Notes under the pieces: model-generated
Databases searched by the model: none
Told to the model about the DNA's origin: nothing
The model's input: the letters and a program-made list of their open reading frames with translations, nothing else
From: Candidatus Scatomorpha merdipullorum
GTDB lineage: Bacteria > Bacillota > Clostridia > Oscillospirales > Oscillospiraceae
DNA: 5,229 nt
Reading direction: 5' to 3'
Assembly: GCA_018716795.1 (NCBI GenBank)
Contig: DVJK01000060.1
Coordinates: 1 to 5,229, forward strand
Shown: positions 1-5,180 of the stretch, one piece after another
Numbering within the stretch: the first letter of the stretch is position 1
How the letters are laid out: each line of letters begins with the position of its first letter
Program-made: the position numbers and the translations under genes

Positions 1-1
1 A

Positions 2-379
2 GGCGAGGAGCTCTGCGCCAAGGTGCTGGAGCTTGCCGCGAGGGAGGACATACGCCTCGCGGGCGTATACGGCCTCGGGGCGAGCGACGACGTGACGCTC
101 GGCGTCTTTGACACCGCGGCGAAGGTGTATAACAAGGAGCGCTACTCCGGCACGGCCTACGAGCTCGGCTCCGTCACCGGGAACCTGAGCCGCATGGACG
201 GGGAGCCCTACCTGCACCTGCACGCGGTCATCGGCAATCCCGCGAAGGGCGAGTGCCACGCGGGGCACCTCAACGCCGCCGTCATAAGCGCCACCTGCGA
301 GCTCGTCATCGACGTCATAGACGGCGAGGCAGGGCGTGTCTTCTCCGACGAGGTCGGCCTCAACCTCTACGAGTTCTGA
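2..379 (+). CDS. PPC/DUF296-domain protein, 3' part (N-terminus cut by window edge)
   Basis: The frame is open from base 2 to the TGA at 377-379, giving 125 visible residues. The GTG at 23 is internal, because readable protein (GEELCAKVLEL) continues upstream of it. The sequence follows the PPC (plants and prokaryotes conserved, DUF296) domain: a helix with ELAAREDIR, then GVYGLGASDDVTLGVFD, a Y-E-L strand, GEPYLHLHAVIGN, the GHL of the ECHAGHLNAAV segment, and a C-terminal strand ending in GLNLYEF. The two histidines of LHLHA and the histidine of GHL are the conserved family histidines, thought to bind metal. Bacterial single-domain members are usually about 130-145 residues, so only some 10-20 residues should be missing. 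In plants the domain accompanies AT-hooks in DNA-binding proteins; the role of stand-alone bacterial members is poorly defined, and no AT-hook is visible here. The downstream gene has its own promoter, so the two need not be co-regulated. Confidence 0.88.
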   Translation, partial: GEELCAKVLELAAREDIRLAGVYGLGASDDVTLGVFDTAAKVYNKERYSGTAYELGSVTGNLSRMDGEPYLHLHAVIGNPAKGECHAGHLNAAVISATCELVIDVIDGEAGRVFSDEVGLNLYEF

Positions 380-382
380 GCT

Positions 383-404
383 CCGCGCGGCTTGAAATGC
401 GCGG
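383..404. repeat. Inverted repeat around the -35 of the gtrB promoter
   Basis: CCGCGC (383-388) and GCGCGG (399-404) form a perfect 6-bp dyad. Its 10-nt centre contains the -35 hexamer TTGAAA. It starts 3 nt after the stop codon of the PPC gene. It could be an operator or the hairpin of a weak terminator for the PPC gene; no T-run follows, so efficient intrinsic termination is unlikely. GC-rich DNA gives such short repeats by chance fairly often. Confidence 0.4.
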
Positions 405-420
405 CAAAGTCTGCTAGAAT
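392..420 (+). promoter_or_regulatory. Sigma-A-type promoter of the glycosyltransferase operon
   Basis: TTGAAA (392-397) and TAGAAT (415-420) are separated by exactly 17 nt. TGC directly before the -10 (412-414) makes it an extended -10 element. Transcription would start near 427, leaving a leader of about 26 nt. The ribosome binding site GGAG (441-444) lies 8 nt before the ATG at 453. Confidence 0.85.
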
Positions 421-452
421 AGCCCCAGCTTTAGTTTTACGGAGATGGTTTT

Positions 453-1391
453 ATGCCGCTCATATCTGTCGTCGTGCCCTGCTATAACGAGCAGGAGGTC
501 CTGCCCGCGCTGTATGCGGAGCTCCGCCGCGTGGCGGGGCTCATGGACTGCGCGGAGTTCGAGTTCTGCTTCGTCGACGACGGCTCCGCGGACGCGACGG
601 CGGAGCTGCTGCGCGCCTGGTCCCGGGAGGACGGGCGCGTGCGCTTTAGCTCCTTCTCGCGCAACTTCGGCAAGGAGGCCGCGATGCTCGCCGGGCTGCG
701 CATGGCGAGGGGCGACTTTGTCGCGCTCATGGACGCGGACCTCCAGCACCCGCCCGAGATGCTTATTGAGATGTATGAGGCCGTGAAGGACGGGGAATAC
801 GACTGCGCCGCCGCGCGCCGCACCGCCCGCGAGGGCGAGACCAAGGTGAGAAGCGGCGGGAGCGCGCTCTTTTCCAAGCTCATGAACGCCCTGAGCGACA
901 CGGAGTATGTCGAGGGCGCGACGGATTACCGCCTCATGCGCCGCGGCATGGTCGAGGCCGTGCTGAGCCTGCCGGAGTACAACCGCTTCACCAAGGGCAT
1001 TTTCTCCTGGGTGGGCTTCAAAACGAAGTGGATACCCTACGTGAGCCGCGAGCGCGCGGCGGGCGAGACGAAGTGGTCGTTTTCAAAGCTCCTGCGCTAT
1101 TCGATAGACGGCATGATGGCCTTCTCGACGAAGCCCCTGGCCCTCTCGAGCATACTCGGCGTCATAAGCTGCGCCATTGCCATCATAACCCTGCTCGTCA
1201 CCGTCGTGAAGACGCTCATCTTCGGGAACCCCGTCGCCGGCTATCCCACGATTGTGAGCCTCATACTGCTCGTCGGCGGGCTTTTGATGTTCTTCATCGG
1301 AATGCTCGGCCAATACCTCGCCAAGACCTATATGGAGGCCAAGCACCGGCCCATATACATCGTCCGCGAGACGGAGGAAGGCCTGAAATGA
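453..1391 (+). CDS. GtrB/DPM1-like family 2 glycosyltransferase (polyprenyl-phosphate sugar transferase)
   Basis: This 312-residue protein has the family 2 glycosyltransferase fold followed by two membrane helices, the layout of GtrB and bactoprenol-phosphate glycosyltransferases. The N-terminus ISVVVPCYNE (4-13) and FVDDGSADAT (40-49) form the nucleotide-sugar site. MDADLQHPPE (93-102) holds the DxD metal motif (D94, D96) and the QHPPE signature of the DPM1-like branch. RYSIDGMMAFSTKPL (215-229) is the amphipathic stretch ahead of membrane helices at about 231-255 and 265-290. Known relatives move a sugar from a nucleotide donor to undecaprenyl phosphate on the cytoplasmic face; the sugar cannot be read from sequence. 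The ATG at 453 has GGAG 8 nt upstream and a strong promoter before it. The stop overlaps the next start (ATGA, 1388-1391), so the two genes are translationally coupled. No GtrA-type flippase gene is adjacent. Confidence 0.93.
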   Translation: MPLISVVVPCYNEQEVLPALYAELRRVAGLMDCAEFEFCFVDDGSADATAELLRAWSREDGRVRFSSFSRNFGKEAAMLAGLRMARGDFVALMDADLQHPPEMLIEMYEAVKDGEYDCAAARRTAREGETKVRSGGSALFSKLMNALSDTEYVEGATDYRLMRRGMVEAVLSLPEYNRFTKGIFSWVGFKTKWIPYVSRERAAGETKWSFSKLLRYSIDGMMAFSTKPLALSSILGVISCAIAIITLLVTVVKTLIFGNPVAGYPTIVSLILLVGGLLMFFIGMLGQYLAKTYMEAKHRPIYIVRETEEGLK

Positions 1392-2737
1392 CAAAACGCG
1401 CGCGCTATACCCTCATCCTCGGCCTCGCGCTCACCGCCGCGGCCTTCTTCGCCCTCAACTGCATGACGCCCTTCTACGCCGACGACTACTCCTATATGTT
1501 CACCTACGCCGCCGACGCGCCGAAGGCGCGGATTACGAACCTGTACGAGCTCTGGCTCAGCCAGCTCAACCACTATAAGGTCATGAACGGCCGCGCCGTC
1601 GTACACACGCTCGTGCAGCTCTTCCTCATGAGCGAGGGGCGGATGCTTTTCAACATTTGCAACACGCTCGTCTTCCTGGGCCTGGGCTTCGCGGCCTACG
1701 GCGCCGCCTTCGGCACGCTCAAAAACCTGCGGCCTCTGCCGCTGCTGGCGTTCTACGCGCTCTTATTCCTGAGCCTGCCCGGCTTCGGGCAGAGCTGCCT
1801 CTGGCTGACGGGCTCCGTCAACTATATGTGGACGAGCTTTGCCGCGCTCGCCTTCCTCGCGCTTTACCGCGCAGACGCCCCTGGCGATTCTCGCCGGCTG
1901 CTTCGCGCCGCCGGGATGTTCTGCCTCGGCGTCCTCGCCGGCTGGTCGGATGAGAACGCCTGCCTCGCGGCCGCGGTTGGCCTCGCGCTGCTTTTGGCGC
2001 GCCGGGCGTTCATAAAAAAGCCCTTCCGCCTCTGGCACTGGACGGGCGCGGCGGGGTTTCTGCTCGGCGCGGCGGCGCTCTTCCTCGCGCCGGCGCAGAG
2101 GGTGCGCGCGGAGGGCATGGGCGGCCTCGGCGGGCTCTCGACCTGGATTGGGCGCATACCCTACGTGACCTTCGACGCGATTGAATACCTCTGGCTTCCG
2201 CTCGCGCTCGGCCTTGTTTTCCTCGCGATGAGCATTGCGCAGTCGCGCGGGAAGGGCTTCGTGTACTGGCTGCGGAAGTATTCCGCCGCGATATGCTGGC
2301 TCTGCGCCGCGATTGTGAGCGCGTACTGCATGTGCGCCGCGCCGTATTTCCCGCTGCGCGCCTGGTGCGCGGCCGGGGTTTTCGCCGCCGTGACGGTGCT
2401 CTCCGTCTTCGCGGAGCTGAAAATGCCGGAGCGGCTTGCGAAGCCGCTCGCGCTTGCGGCCTGCGCCGCCGCGCTCGCCGCCTGCGCCGCGTGCTATATT
2501 TCCGGCGCGGGAGACATACTCGAAACGCGCGCCGAGGTTATCGCGCGCGAGGACTCCGTCGCGGAGCAGAAGGCCGCCGGGGCGGCGGAGGTGCTCGCCC
2601 CGAGCGTCGCCGGAAGCTCGCGCTATAACTGCTTCGCGCCCGAGGGCGACCTCGTCGAGGACCCGGACAGCTGGCAGAACGGGGCCATGGCGCTCTATTT
2701 CGGCGTGGAGCGCGTGATAATGCTGCCGGAGAGCTGA
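1388..2737 (+). CDS. Multi-span membrane protein, DUF6056-like, probable GT-C-type glycosyltransferase
   Basis: The protein has 449 residues if started at the ATG overlapping the previous stop, with ribosome binding site GGAGGAAGG at 1373-1381. A frame extension further upstream only reads through the glycosyltransferase gene out of frame. The first membrane helix (about 7-29) is followed by ADDYSYMF (31-38), an acidic pair D32/D33 expected outside the membrane as in GT-C transferases. Further family-like motifs are HYKVMNGR (62-69), WLTGSVNYMW (139-148) and GWSDENA (185-191). About nine to ten hydrophobic helices run to about residue 360, and a soluble tail of about 90 residues ends in a YFGV segment. 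I recognise this as the DUF6056 pattern from memory. Pairing with a GtrB-type enzyme suggests that it takes the sugar from the lipid carrier and adds it to a surface polymer or protein on the outside. The function is inferred; it could also be a polymer-modifying membrane protein without transferase activity. Confidence 0.8.
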   Translation: MTKRARYTLILGLALTAAAFFALNCMTPFYADDYSYMFTYAADAPKARITNLYELWLSQLNHYKVMNGRAVVHTLVQLFLMSEGRMLFNICNTLVFLGLGFAAYGAAFGTLKNLRPLPLLAFYALLFLSLPGFGQSCLWLTGSVNYMWTSFAALAFLALYRADAPGDSRRLLRAAGMFCLGVLAGWSDENACLAAAVGLALLLARRAFIKKPFRLWHWTGAAGFLLGAAALFLAPAQRVRAEGMGGLGGLSTWIGRIPYVTFDAIEYLWLPLALGLVFLAMSIAQSRGKGFVYWLRKYSAAICWLCAAIVSAYCMCAAPYFPLRAWCAAGVFAAVTVLSVFAELKMPERLAKPLALAACAAALAACAACYISGAGDILETRAEVIAREDSVAEQKAAGAAEVLAPSVAGSSRYNCFAPEGDLVEDPDSWQNGAMALYFGVERVIMLPES

Positions 2738-2750
2738 ATTTCCGCATAAA

Positions 2751-2792
2751 ACCCCGCCGCAGTCCGTAGACTGTGAGCGGGGTGATTTTTTT
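2751..2792 (+). terminator. Intrinsic terminator of the glycosyltransferase operon, overlapping the tspO start
   Basis: The left arm ACCCCGC (2751-2757) pairs with GCGGGGT (2777-2783). Inside it C-G and G-U pairs (2758-2759 with 2774-2775) and CAGTC/GACTG (2760-2764 with 2769-2773) continue the helix to a CGTA loop. This gives 14 base pairs with one bulged A (2776). Seven T residues (2786-2792) follow after GA. The hairpin begins 13 nt after the stop of the DUF6056-like gene, the usual place for a terminator. Its 3' arm and tail also contain the ribosome binding site and part of the start codon of tspO. Confidence 0.88.
2779..2786 (+). promoter_or_regulatory. Ribosome binding site of tspO, buried in the terminator stem
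   Basis: GGGGTGAT matches the GAGGTGAT part of the consensus complementary to the 16S 3' end with one mismatch. It lies 4 nt before the TTG at 2791. It decides the start in favour of TTG 2791 over the GTG at 2773. Bases 2779-2783 are paired in the terminator hairpin, so the site would be masked in any transcript coming from upstream. Confidence 0.7.
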
Positions 2793-3258
2793 GAAGAAAC
2801 CGTGGAAGCCGCTTGTACTTTCCCTGCTGCTTGCGCTCGCGGCCGGCGCGCTGGGCGCGCTGCTCGGCGGAGGGATGCAGAGCTACGAGGGCATGGAGAT
2901 GCCGCCGCTCTCGCCGCCGGGCTGGGTGTTCCCCGTCGTGTGGACGCTTTTGTACCTCATGATGGGCCTCGCGGCATGGCGTGTCTGGGCGCTGCACGGC
3001 GTGCGGGAGGCGAGGGCCTCGGCGCTGAGGCTCTACGCGCTGCAGCTCGCCGTGAACGCGCTCTGGCCGGGGCTCTTCTTCGGCCTGGAGCTCTACTGGG
3101 CCGCGGCGGTCTGGCTTGCGCTTCTGCTCGCGCTCGCTGTGTGTACGGCGGCGCGCTTTCGCCGGCTGGACGACGCGGCGGGGCTTCTCCTCGCGCCATA
3201 CGCGCTCTGGTGCGCCTTCGCGCTCTACCTCAACCTGGGCGCGGCGGCGCTCAACTGA
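2791..3258 (+). CDS. tspO: TspO/MBR family protein (tryptophan-rich sensory protein)
   Basis: From the TTG at 2791 the protein has 155 residues, the usual TspO length, and begins MKKPWKPLVLSLLLALAAG. Diagnostic motifs are PPLSPPGWVFPVVWTLLY (38-55) with MMGLAAW after it, NALWPGLFF (89-97), and the C-terminal LWCAFALYLN (139-148) ending in LN. Five hydrophobic helices can be seen, at about 7-26, 43-66, 78-98, 102-122 and 130-150, which is the family fold. Nine tryptophans are present. Bacterial TspO proteins bind porphyrins and can promote protoporphyrin degradation; their physiological role is unsettled. An upstream GTG (2773) would add six residues but lies inside the terminator stem without a good ribosome binding site. 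No clear promoter of its own is visible, so expression may depend on readthrough of the terminator or on an unrecognised promoter in the preceding gene. The protein contains no isoleucine at all. Confidence 0.92.
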   Translation: MKKPWKPLVLSLLLALAAGALGALLGGGMQSYEGMEMPPLSPPGWVFPVVWTLLYLMMGLAAWRVWALHGVREARASALRLYALQLAVNALWPGLFFGLELYWAAAVWLALLLALAVCTAARFRRLDDAAGLLLAPYALWCAFALYLNLGAAALN

Positions 3259-3265
3259 ATACGCG

Positions 3266-3295
3266 CGCCCGGAGCTTGCAATGCGGCCCCGGGCG
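3266..3295. repeat. Inverted repeat spanning the -35 of the zinc-ribbon gene promoter
   Basis: CGCCCGG (3266-3272) and CCGGGCG (3289-3295) are perfect 7-bp arms with a 16-nt centre that includes the -35 TTGCAA. The right arm fills much of the spacer between -35 and -10. It starts 7 nt after the tspO stop and is followed by TTATAT, so it may also act as a weak terminator for tspO. Operator or terminator cannot be decided from sequence alone. Confidence 0.5.
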
Positions 3296-3304
3296 TTATA
3301 TAAT
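3276..3304 (+). promoter_or_regulatory. Sigma-A-type promoter of the zinc-ribbon/FAH gene pair
   Basis: TTGCAA (3276-3281) and a perfect TATAAT (3299-3304) are separated by 17 nt. Transcription would start near 3311, leaving a short leader of about 27 nt with GAGGGA (3328-3333) as ribosome binding site before the ATG at 3338. Confidence 0.85.
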
Positions 3305-3337
3305 GGAGCGGAAATATAAACGCAAACGAGGGATAGT

Positions 3338-3907
3338 ATGAGCTACTGCAAGTCCTGCGGGGCGTACATACCGGACTGGGAGGACGCCTGCCCGGCCTGC
3401 GGCGAGCCCAAGGCCGAGCCGAAAAAGCGGACAAGCCGCAAGAGCGCGGCCTCGGGCGCCGCCGCGCAGGCCGAGACGCGGAGCGGGGAATATCACTACT
3501 CATATAAAAAGGCCGGCCCGGGGCCGGAGCGGCCGGACGCGGCGCGCCCCGGTGCGCGCGAGGACGCATATGACGAGGAGAAGCTGCGGCGCGACACCGC
3601 CTATTACGCCGGACAGTATAAGGCCGACGCCGAGGAGAACAAGCTGCTCGCCGCGCTCTGCTACCTCGGGCCCTTCTTCCTGCTGAGCTGGCTGATGAAG
3701 CCCAAGAGCAAGTTTGTGCGCTATCACGTCAACCAGGGCCTCGTGCTCTTCCTGTGCTGGATAGTGATAAACATCTTCGACTTCATCCCCTTCATGTGGG
3801 TTGCGAACATCTTCGGCGTCGTCTGCTTCTTCTGCGGAATTGCGAACGCGCTCAAGGGGCGGAGGAAGCCCCTGCCGATTATCGGGGAAATAACGCTGAT
3901 TAAATAA
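3338..3907 (+). CDS. Zinc-ribbon DUF4870 (Tic20-like) membrane protein
   Basis: The 189-residue protein has three parts. The N-terminus is a zinc ribbon with C4-x2-C7 and C18-x2-C21. A charged linker rich in Lys, Arg, Glu, Ala and Pro (about 23-97) probably has little structure. The C-terminal part matches DUF4870: LLAALCYLGPFFLLSWLM (103-120), KFVRYHVNQGLVLFL (125-139) with the typical H-x-N-Q-G, another hydrophobic helix to about 172, and the closing GIANALKGRRKPLPIIG (167-183). DUF4870 is distantly related to Tic20 and has no established biochemical role in bacteria. The zinc ribbon would face the cytoplasm if the first helix runs inside-out; that topology is inferred. The ATG has a ribosome binding site 4 nt upstream and a strong promoter before it. 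The next gene starts 28 nt after the stop with no terminator between, so the two are likely co-transcribed. Confidence 0.88.
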   Translation: MSYCKSCGAYIPDWEDACPACGEPKAEPKKRTSRKSAASGAAAQAETRSGEYHYSYKKAGPGPERPDAARPGAREDAYDEEKLRRDTAYYAGQYKADAEENKLLAALCYLGPFFLLSWLMKPKSKFVRYHVNQGLVLFLCWIVINIFDFIPFMWVANIFGVVCFFCGIANALKGRRKPLPIIGEITLIK

Positions 3908-3935
3908 AGAACAAGCAAACGGGAGGAAGGATAAC

Positions 3936-4784
3936 ATGAAACTGCTCACCTGCGAGTATTCCGGCCGCACCTTCGCCGCCGTCAGCGACGGCGCCAGGGT
4001 CTGGGAGGCCGCGCCGGACATGCGCGCCCTTATCGAAAAGCTCGGCGGAGCCCTGCCCGGCGCGGAATTCTGCACCGGCGAGGGCATCGCGCTCGCGGAC
4101 GTCAAGCTCCTCGCGCCCATACCCGCGCCCGCGCAGGACGTCGTCTGCCTCGGTATGAACTACGTCGACCACAGCGCCGAGGCCGAGAGCTGGGGCGGGG
4201 CCGCGGAGTTTAAGAAGAACGCCGGCAAGGCCGTCTACTTCTCCAAGCGCGCGGCGTATATAATAGGCCCCGGAGACCTGATAGACGGGCACTTCGACAT
4301 TGTCGACTCCCTCGACTACGAGGCCGAGCTCGCCGTCGTGCTCGGCCGCGACGCATACCGCGTCAGCGAGGCGGAGGCGAAGGAATACGTGCTGGGATAC
4401 AGCGTCCTCAACGACATCTCCGCGCGCAACCTCCAGACCGCGCATAAGCAGTTCTACTTCGGCAAGAGCCTCGACACGCATACCGCCATGGGCCCCTGGA
4501 TTGTCACCCGCGACGAGTTCGCCTGGGAGCCCGAGCTTCCGATACGCTGCTATATCAACGGCGAGAAGCGGCAGGAATCCAACACCCGCTTAGAGATATA
4601 CGGCGCGGCCCACGTCATAGCCGAGCTCTCCGCCGGCATGACGCTCAAGGCCGGCACAATAATAGCCATGGGCACGCCCGCGGGCGTCGGCATGGGCTTC
4701 AACCCGCCCAAGTACCTCAAGAGCGGCGACGTCATACGCTGCGAGATAGACGGCATCGGCGCGCTGGAGAACGCCGTCGGATAA
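3936..4784 (+). CDS. Fumarylacetoacetate hydrolase (FAH) family protein
   Basis: The 282-residue protein has the usual FAH-family layout: a small N-terminal domain (about 1-60) and the catalytic domain. GMNYVDHSAE (73-82) carries the His/Glu pair (H79, E82) of the acylpyruvase-type lid. DYEAELAVVLG (127-137) supplies metal ligands E129 and E131, and NDISARNLQ (159-167) the third ligand, D160. FGKSLDTHTAMGP (175-187) contains the conserved lysine K177, and MGTPAGVGMG the late glycine-rich loop. All expected active-site residues are present, so it should be an active Mg/Mn enzyme. Family activities include acylpyruvate hydrolysis, oxaloacetate decarboxylation and 2-oxo-hepta-diene-dioate isomerisation or hydration; the substrate cannot be chosen here because no pathway genes are adjacent. 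A very strong ribosome binding site (GGGAGGAAGG, 3921-3930) precedes the ATG. It probably shares the promoter at 3276-3304, and a GC-rich hairpin follows. Confidence 0.93.
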   Translation: MKLLTCEYSGRTFAAVSDGARVWEAAPDMRALIEKLGGALPGAEFCTGEGIALADVKLLAPIPAPAQDVVCLGMNYVDHSAEAESWGGAAEFKKNAGKAVYFSKRAAYIIGPGDLIDGHFDIVDSLDYEAELAVVLGRDAYRVSEAEAKEYVLGYSVLNDISARNLQTAHKQFYFGKSLDTHTAMGPWIVTRDEFAWEPELPIRCYINGEKRQESNTRLEIYGAAHVIAELSAGMTLKAGTIIAMGTPAGVGMGFNPPKYLKSGDVIRCEIDGIGALENAVG

Positions 4785-4806
4785 GGCCTTCAGAGGCATA
4801 TAGAGA

Positions 4807-4827
4807 GGGCGGGGCGAGGCCCCGCCC
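4807..4827 (+). terminator. GC-rich hairpin after the FAH gene, probable weak terminator
   Basis: GGGCGGGGC (4807-4815) and GCCCCGCCC (4819-4827) are perfect 9-bp arms with a GAG loop, extendable by an A-T pair. Only TTC follows, so the T-tract of a strong intrinsic terminator is missing. Its position, 22 nt after the stop and ahead of the rRNA promoter, supports a terminating or insulating role. Confidence 0.6.
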
Positions 4828-4860
4828 TTCGCCGCGTTCCGGGGTGTGAAAAGCCCTCGC

Positions 4861-4888
4861 AAAAAAACCTCGAATTTTTTGAAAAAAA
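4861..4888 (+). promoter_or_regulatory. A/T-tracts upstream of the rRNA promoter (UP-element-like)
   Basis: A7 (4861-4867), T6 (4875-4880) and A7 (4882-4888) lie at about -66 to -39 relative to the predicted start. This is where RNA polymerase alpha subunits contact UP elements. The two A7 tracts are 21 bp apart centre to centre, two helical turns, which would also favour bending. The surrounding sequence is GC-rich, so the tracts stand out. Confidence 0.72.
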
Positions 4889-4891
4889 CTC

Positions 4892-4920
4892 TTGACATTC
4901 GCGTCTCGGGACGCTATATT
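4892..4920 (+). promoter_or_regulatory. rRNA operon promoter
   Basis: A consensus TTGACA (4892-4897) and TATATT (4915-4920) are separated by exactly 17 nt. The predicted start is G at 4927, 7 nt after the -10, which would fit the GTP-initiated rRNA promoters known in Firmicutes. The spacer contains the perfect dyad GCGTC-TCGG-GACGC (4901-4914). Confidence 0.9.
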
Positions 4921-5052
4921 AATCAAGCACCTCACCGAGAGGGCCGAACGAAAAAGAGCTGGACGGGCGCCGGGAAGGCGGCTTGAAAGGTTCGAAATTC
5001 CGAGCTTCCGGCGGTGCGAGTGCACCTTGTAAATTAAACAATGTAAGCAAAA

Positions 5053-5068
5053 GCTTATGCGAATAAGC
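5053..5068 (+). other. Leader hairpin with GCGA (GNRA) tetraloop
   Basis: GCTTAT (5053-5058) and ATAAGC (5063-5068) pair perfectly around GCGA, a stable GNRA tetraloop, in the pre-16S leader. Confidence 0.6.
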
Positions 5069-5079
5069 ACCAGAGAAGG

Positions 5080-5090
5080 GTTCTTTACGG
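5080..5090 (+). promoter_or_regulatory. Candidate boxA antitermination element
   Basis: GTTCTTTACGG resembles the bacterial boxA core (TGCTCTTTA/GA) and lies just before a GNRA hairpin in the rRNA leader, a plausible place for NusB/S10 loading. A second, weaker candidate is ATTCTTTTGAA at 5115-5125. Only one may be real. Confidence 0.35.
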
Positions 5091-5109
5091 CGGACTGAAA
5101 AGTCTGCTG
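5088..5109 (+). other. Leader hairpin with GAAA (GNRA) tetraloop
   Basis: Bases 5088-5096 pair with 5101-5109 around a GAAA loop: nine pairs, two of them G-U. It directly follows the boxA-like sequence. Stem and tetraloop are stable enough to fold during transcription. Confidence 0.6.
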
Positions 5110-5180
5110 AAACAATTCTTTTGAAGCTGAGATTGAATCAGCTCGAATAGGTTTTAACTGCGTGACGCAGCTAAGATACC

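Larger units (their letters stand above)
4927..5180 (+). promoter_or_regulatory. Transcribed leader of the rRNA operon (pre-16S 5' region)
   Basis: The region runs from the predicted transcription start to the predicted mature 16S 5' end, about 254 nt, with no open reading frame of interest. It holds five plausible hairpins: 4968-5013 (CGCCGG/CCGGCG plus AAG/CTT, one bulge), 5053-5068 (6 bp, GCGA loop), 5088-5109 (9 bp, GAAA loop), 5120-5147 (AGCTGA/TCAGCT, extended by four pairs past a bulged A), and 5158-5170 (CTGCG/CGCAG). Leaders of this kind help 16S folding, antitermination and RNase processing. The partner strand of the processing stem would lie beyond the 16S gene, outside the window. 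Confidence 0.8.

Noticed and set aside
414..901. Minus-strand and alternative plus-strand frames over the glycosyltransferase gene
   Set aside because: Compositionally biased shadows (Arg/Ser/Ala-rich) of a clearly recognised gene.
1028..1387. Long in-frame extension upstream of the DUF6056-like gene
   Set aside because: It overlaps the glycosyltransferase gene in another frame, encodes Arg/His-rich nonsense, and the ATG at 1388 has a strong ribosome binding site and begins a proper membrane helix.
2716..2721. GATAAT as the -10 of a tspO promoter
   Set aside because: No -35-like hexamer lies 16-18 nt upstream and no TGn extension is present.
2773..2790. GTG at 2773 (or 2782) as the tspO start
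   Set aside because: Both lie in the terminator hairpin and lack a suitable ribosome binding site; TTG 2791 has one and gives the normal family N-terminus.
3500..4481. Long open frames on the minus strand (3500-4120 and 3900-4481)
   Set aside because: They are mirror frames of the DUF4870 and FAH genes in GC-rich DNA, with no recognisable domain; the plus-strand genes have clear motifs and ribosome binding sites.
4861..4890. A/T-rich inverted repeat as a minus-strand terminator
   Set aside because: The T6/A7 repeat has no GC-rich stem and no minus-strand gene is visible; it fits an UP element better.
5027..5055. Possible second rRNA promoter beginning TTGTAA
   Set aside because: No -10 hexamer occurs at a suitable distance, and the region fits a structured leader.
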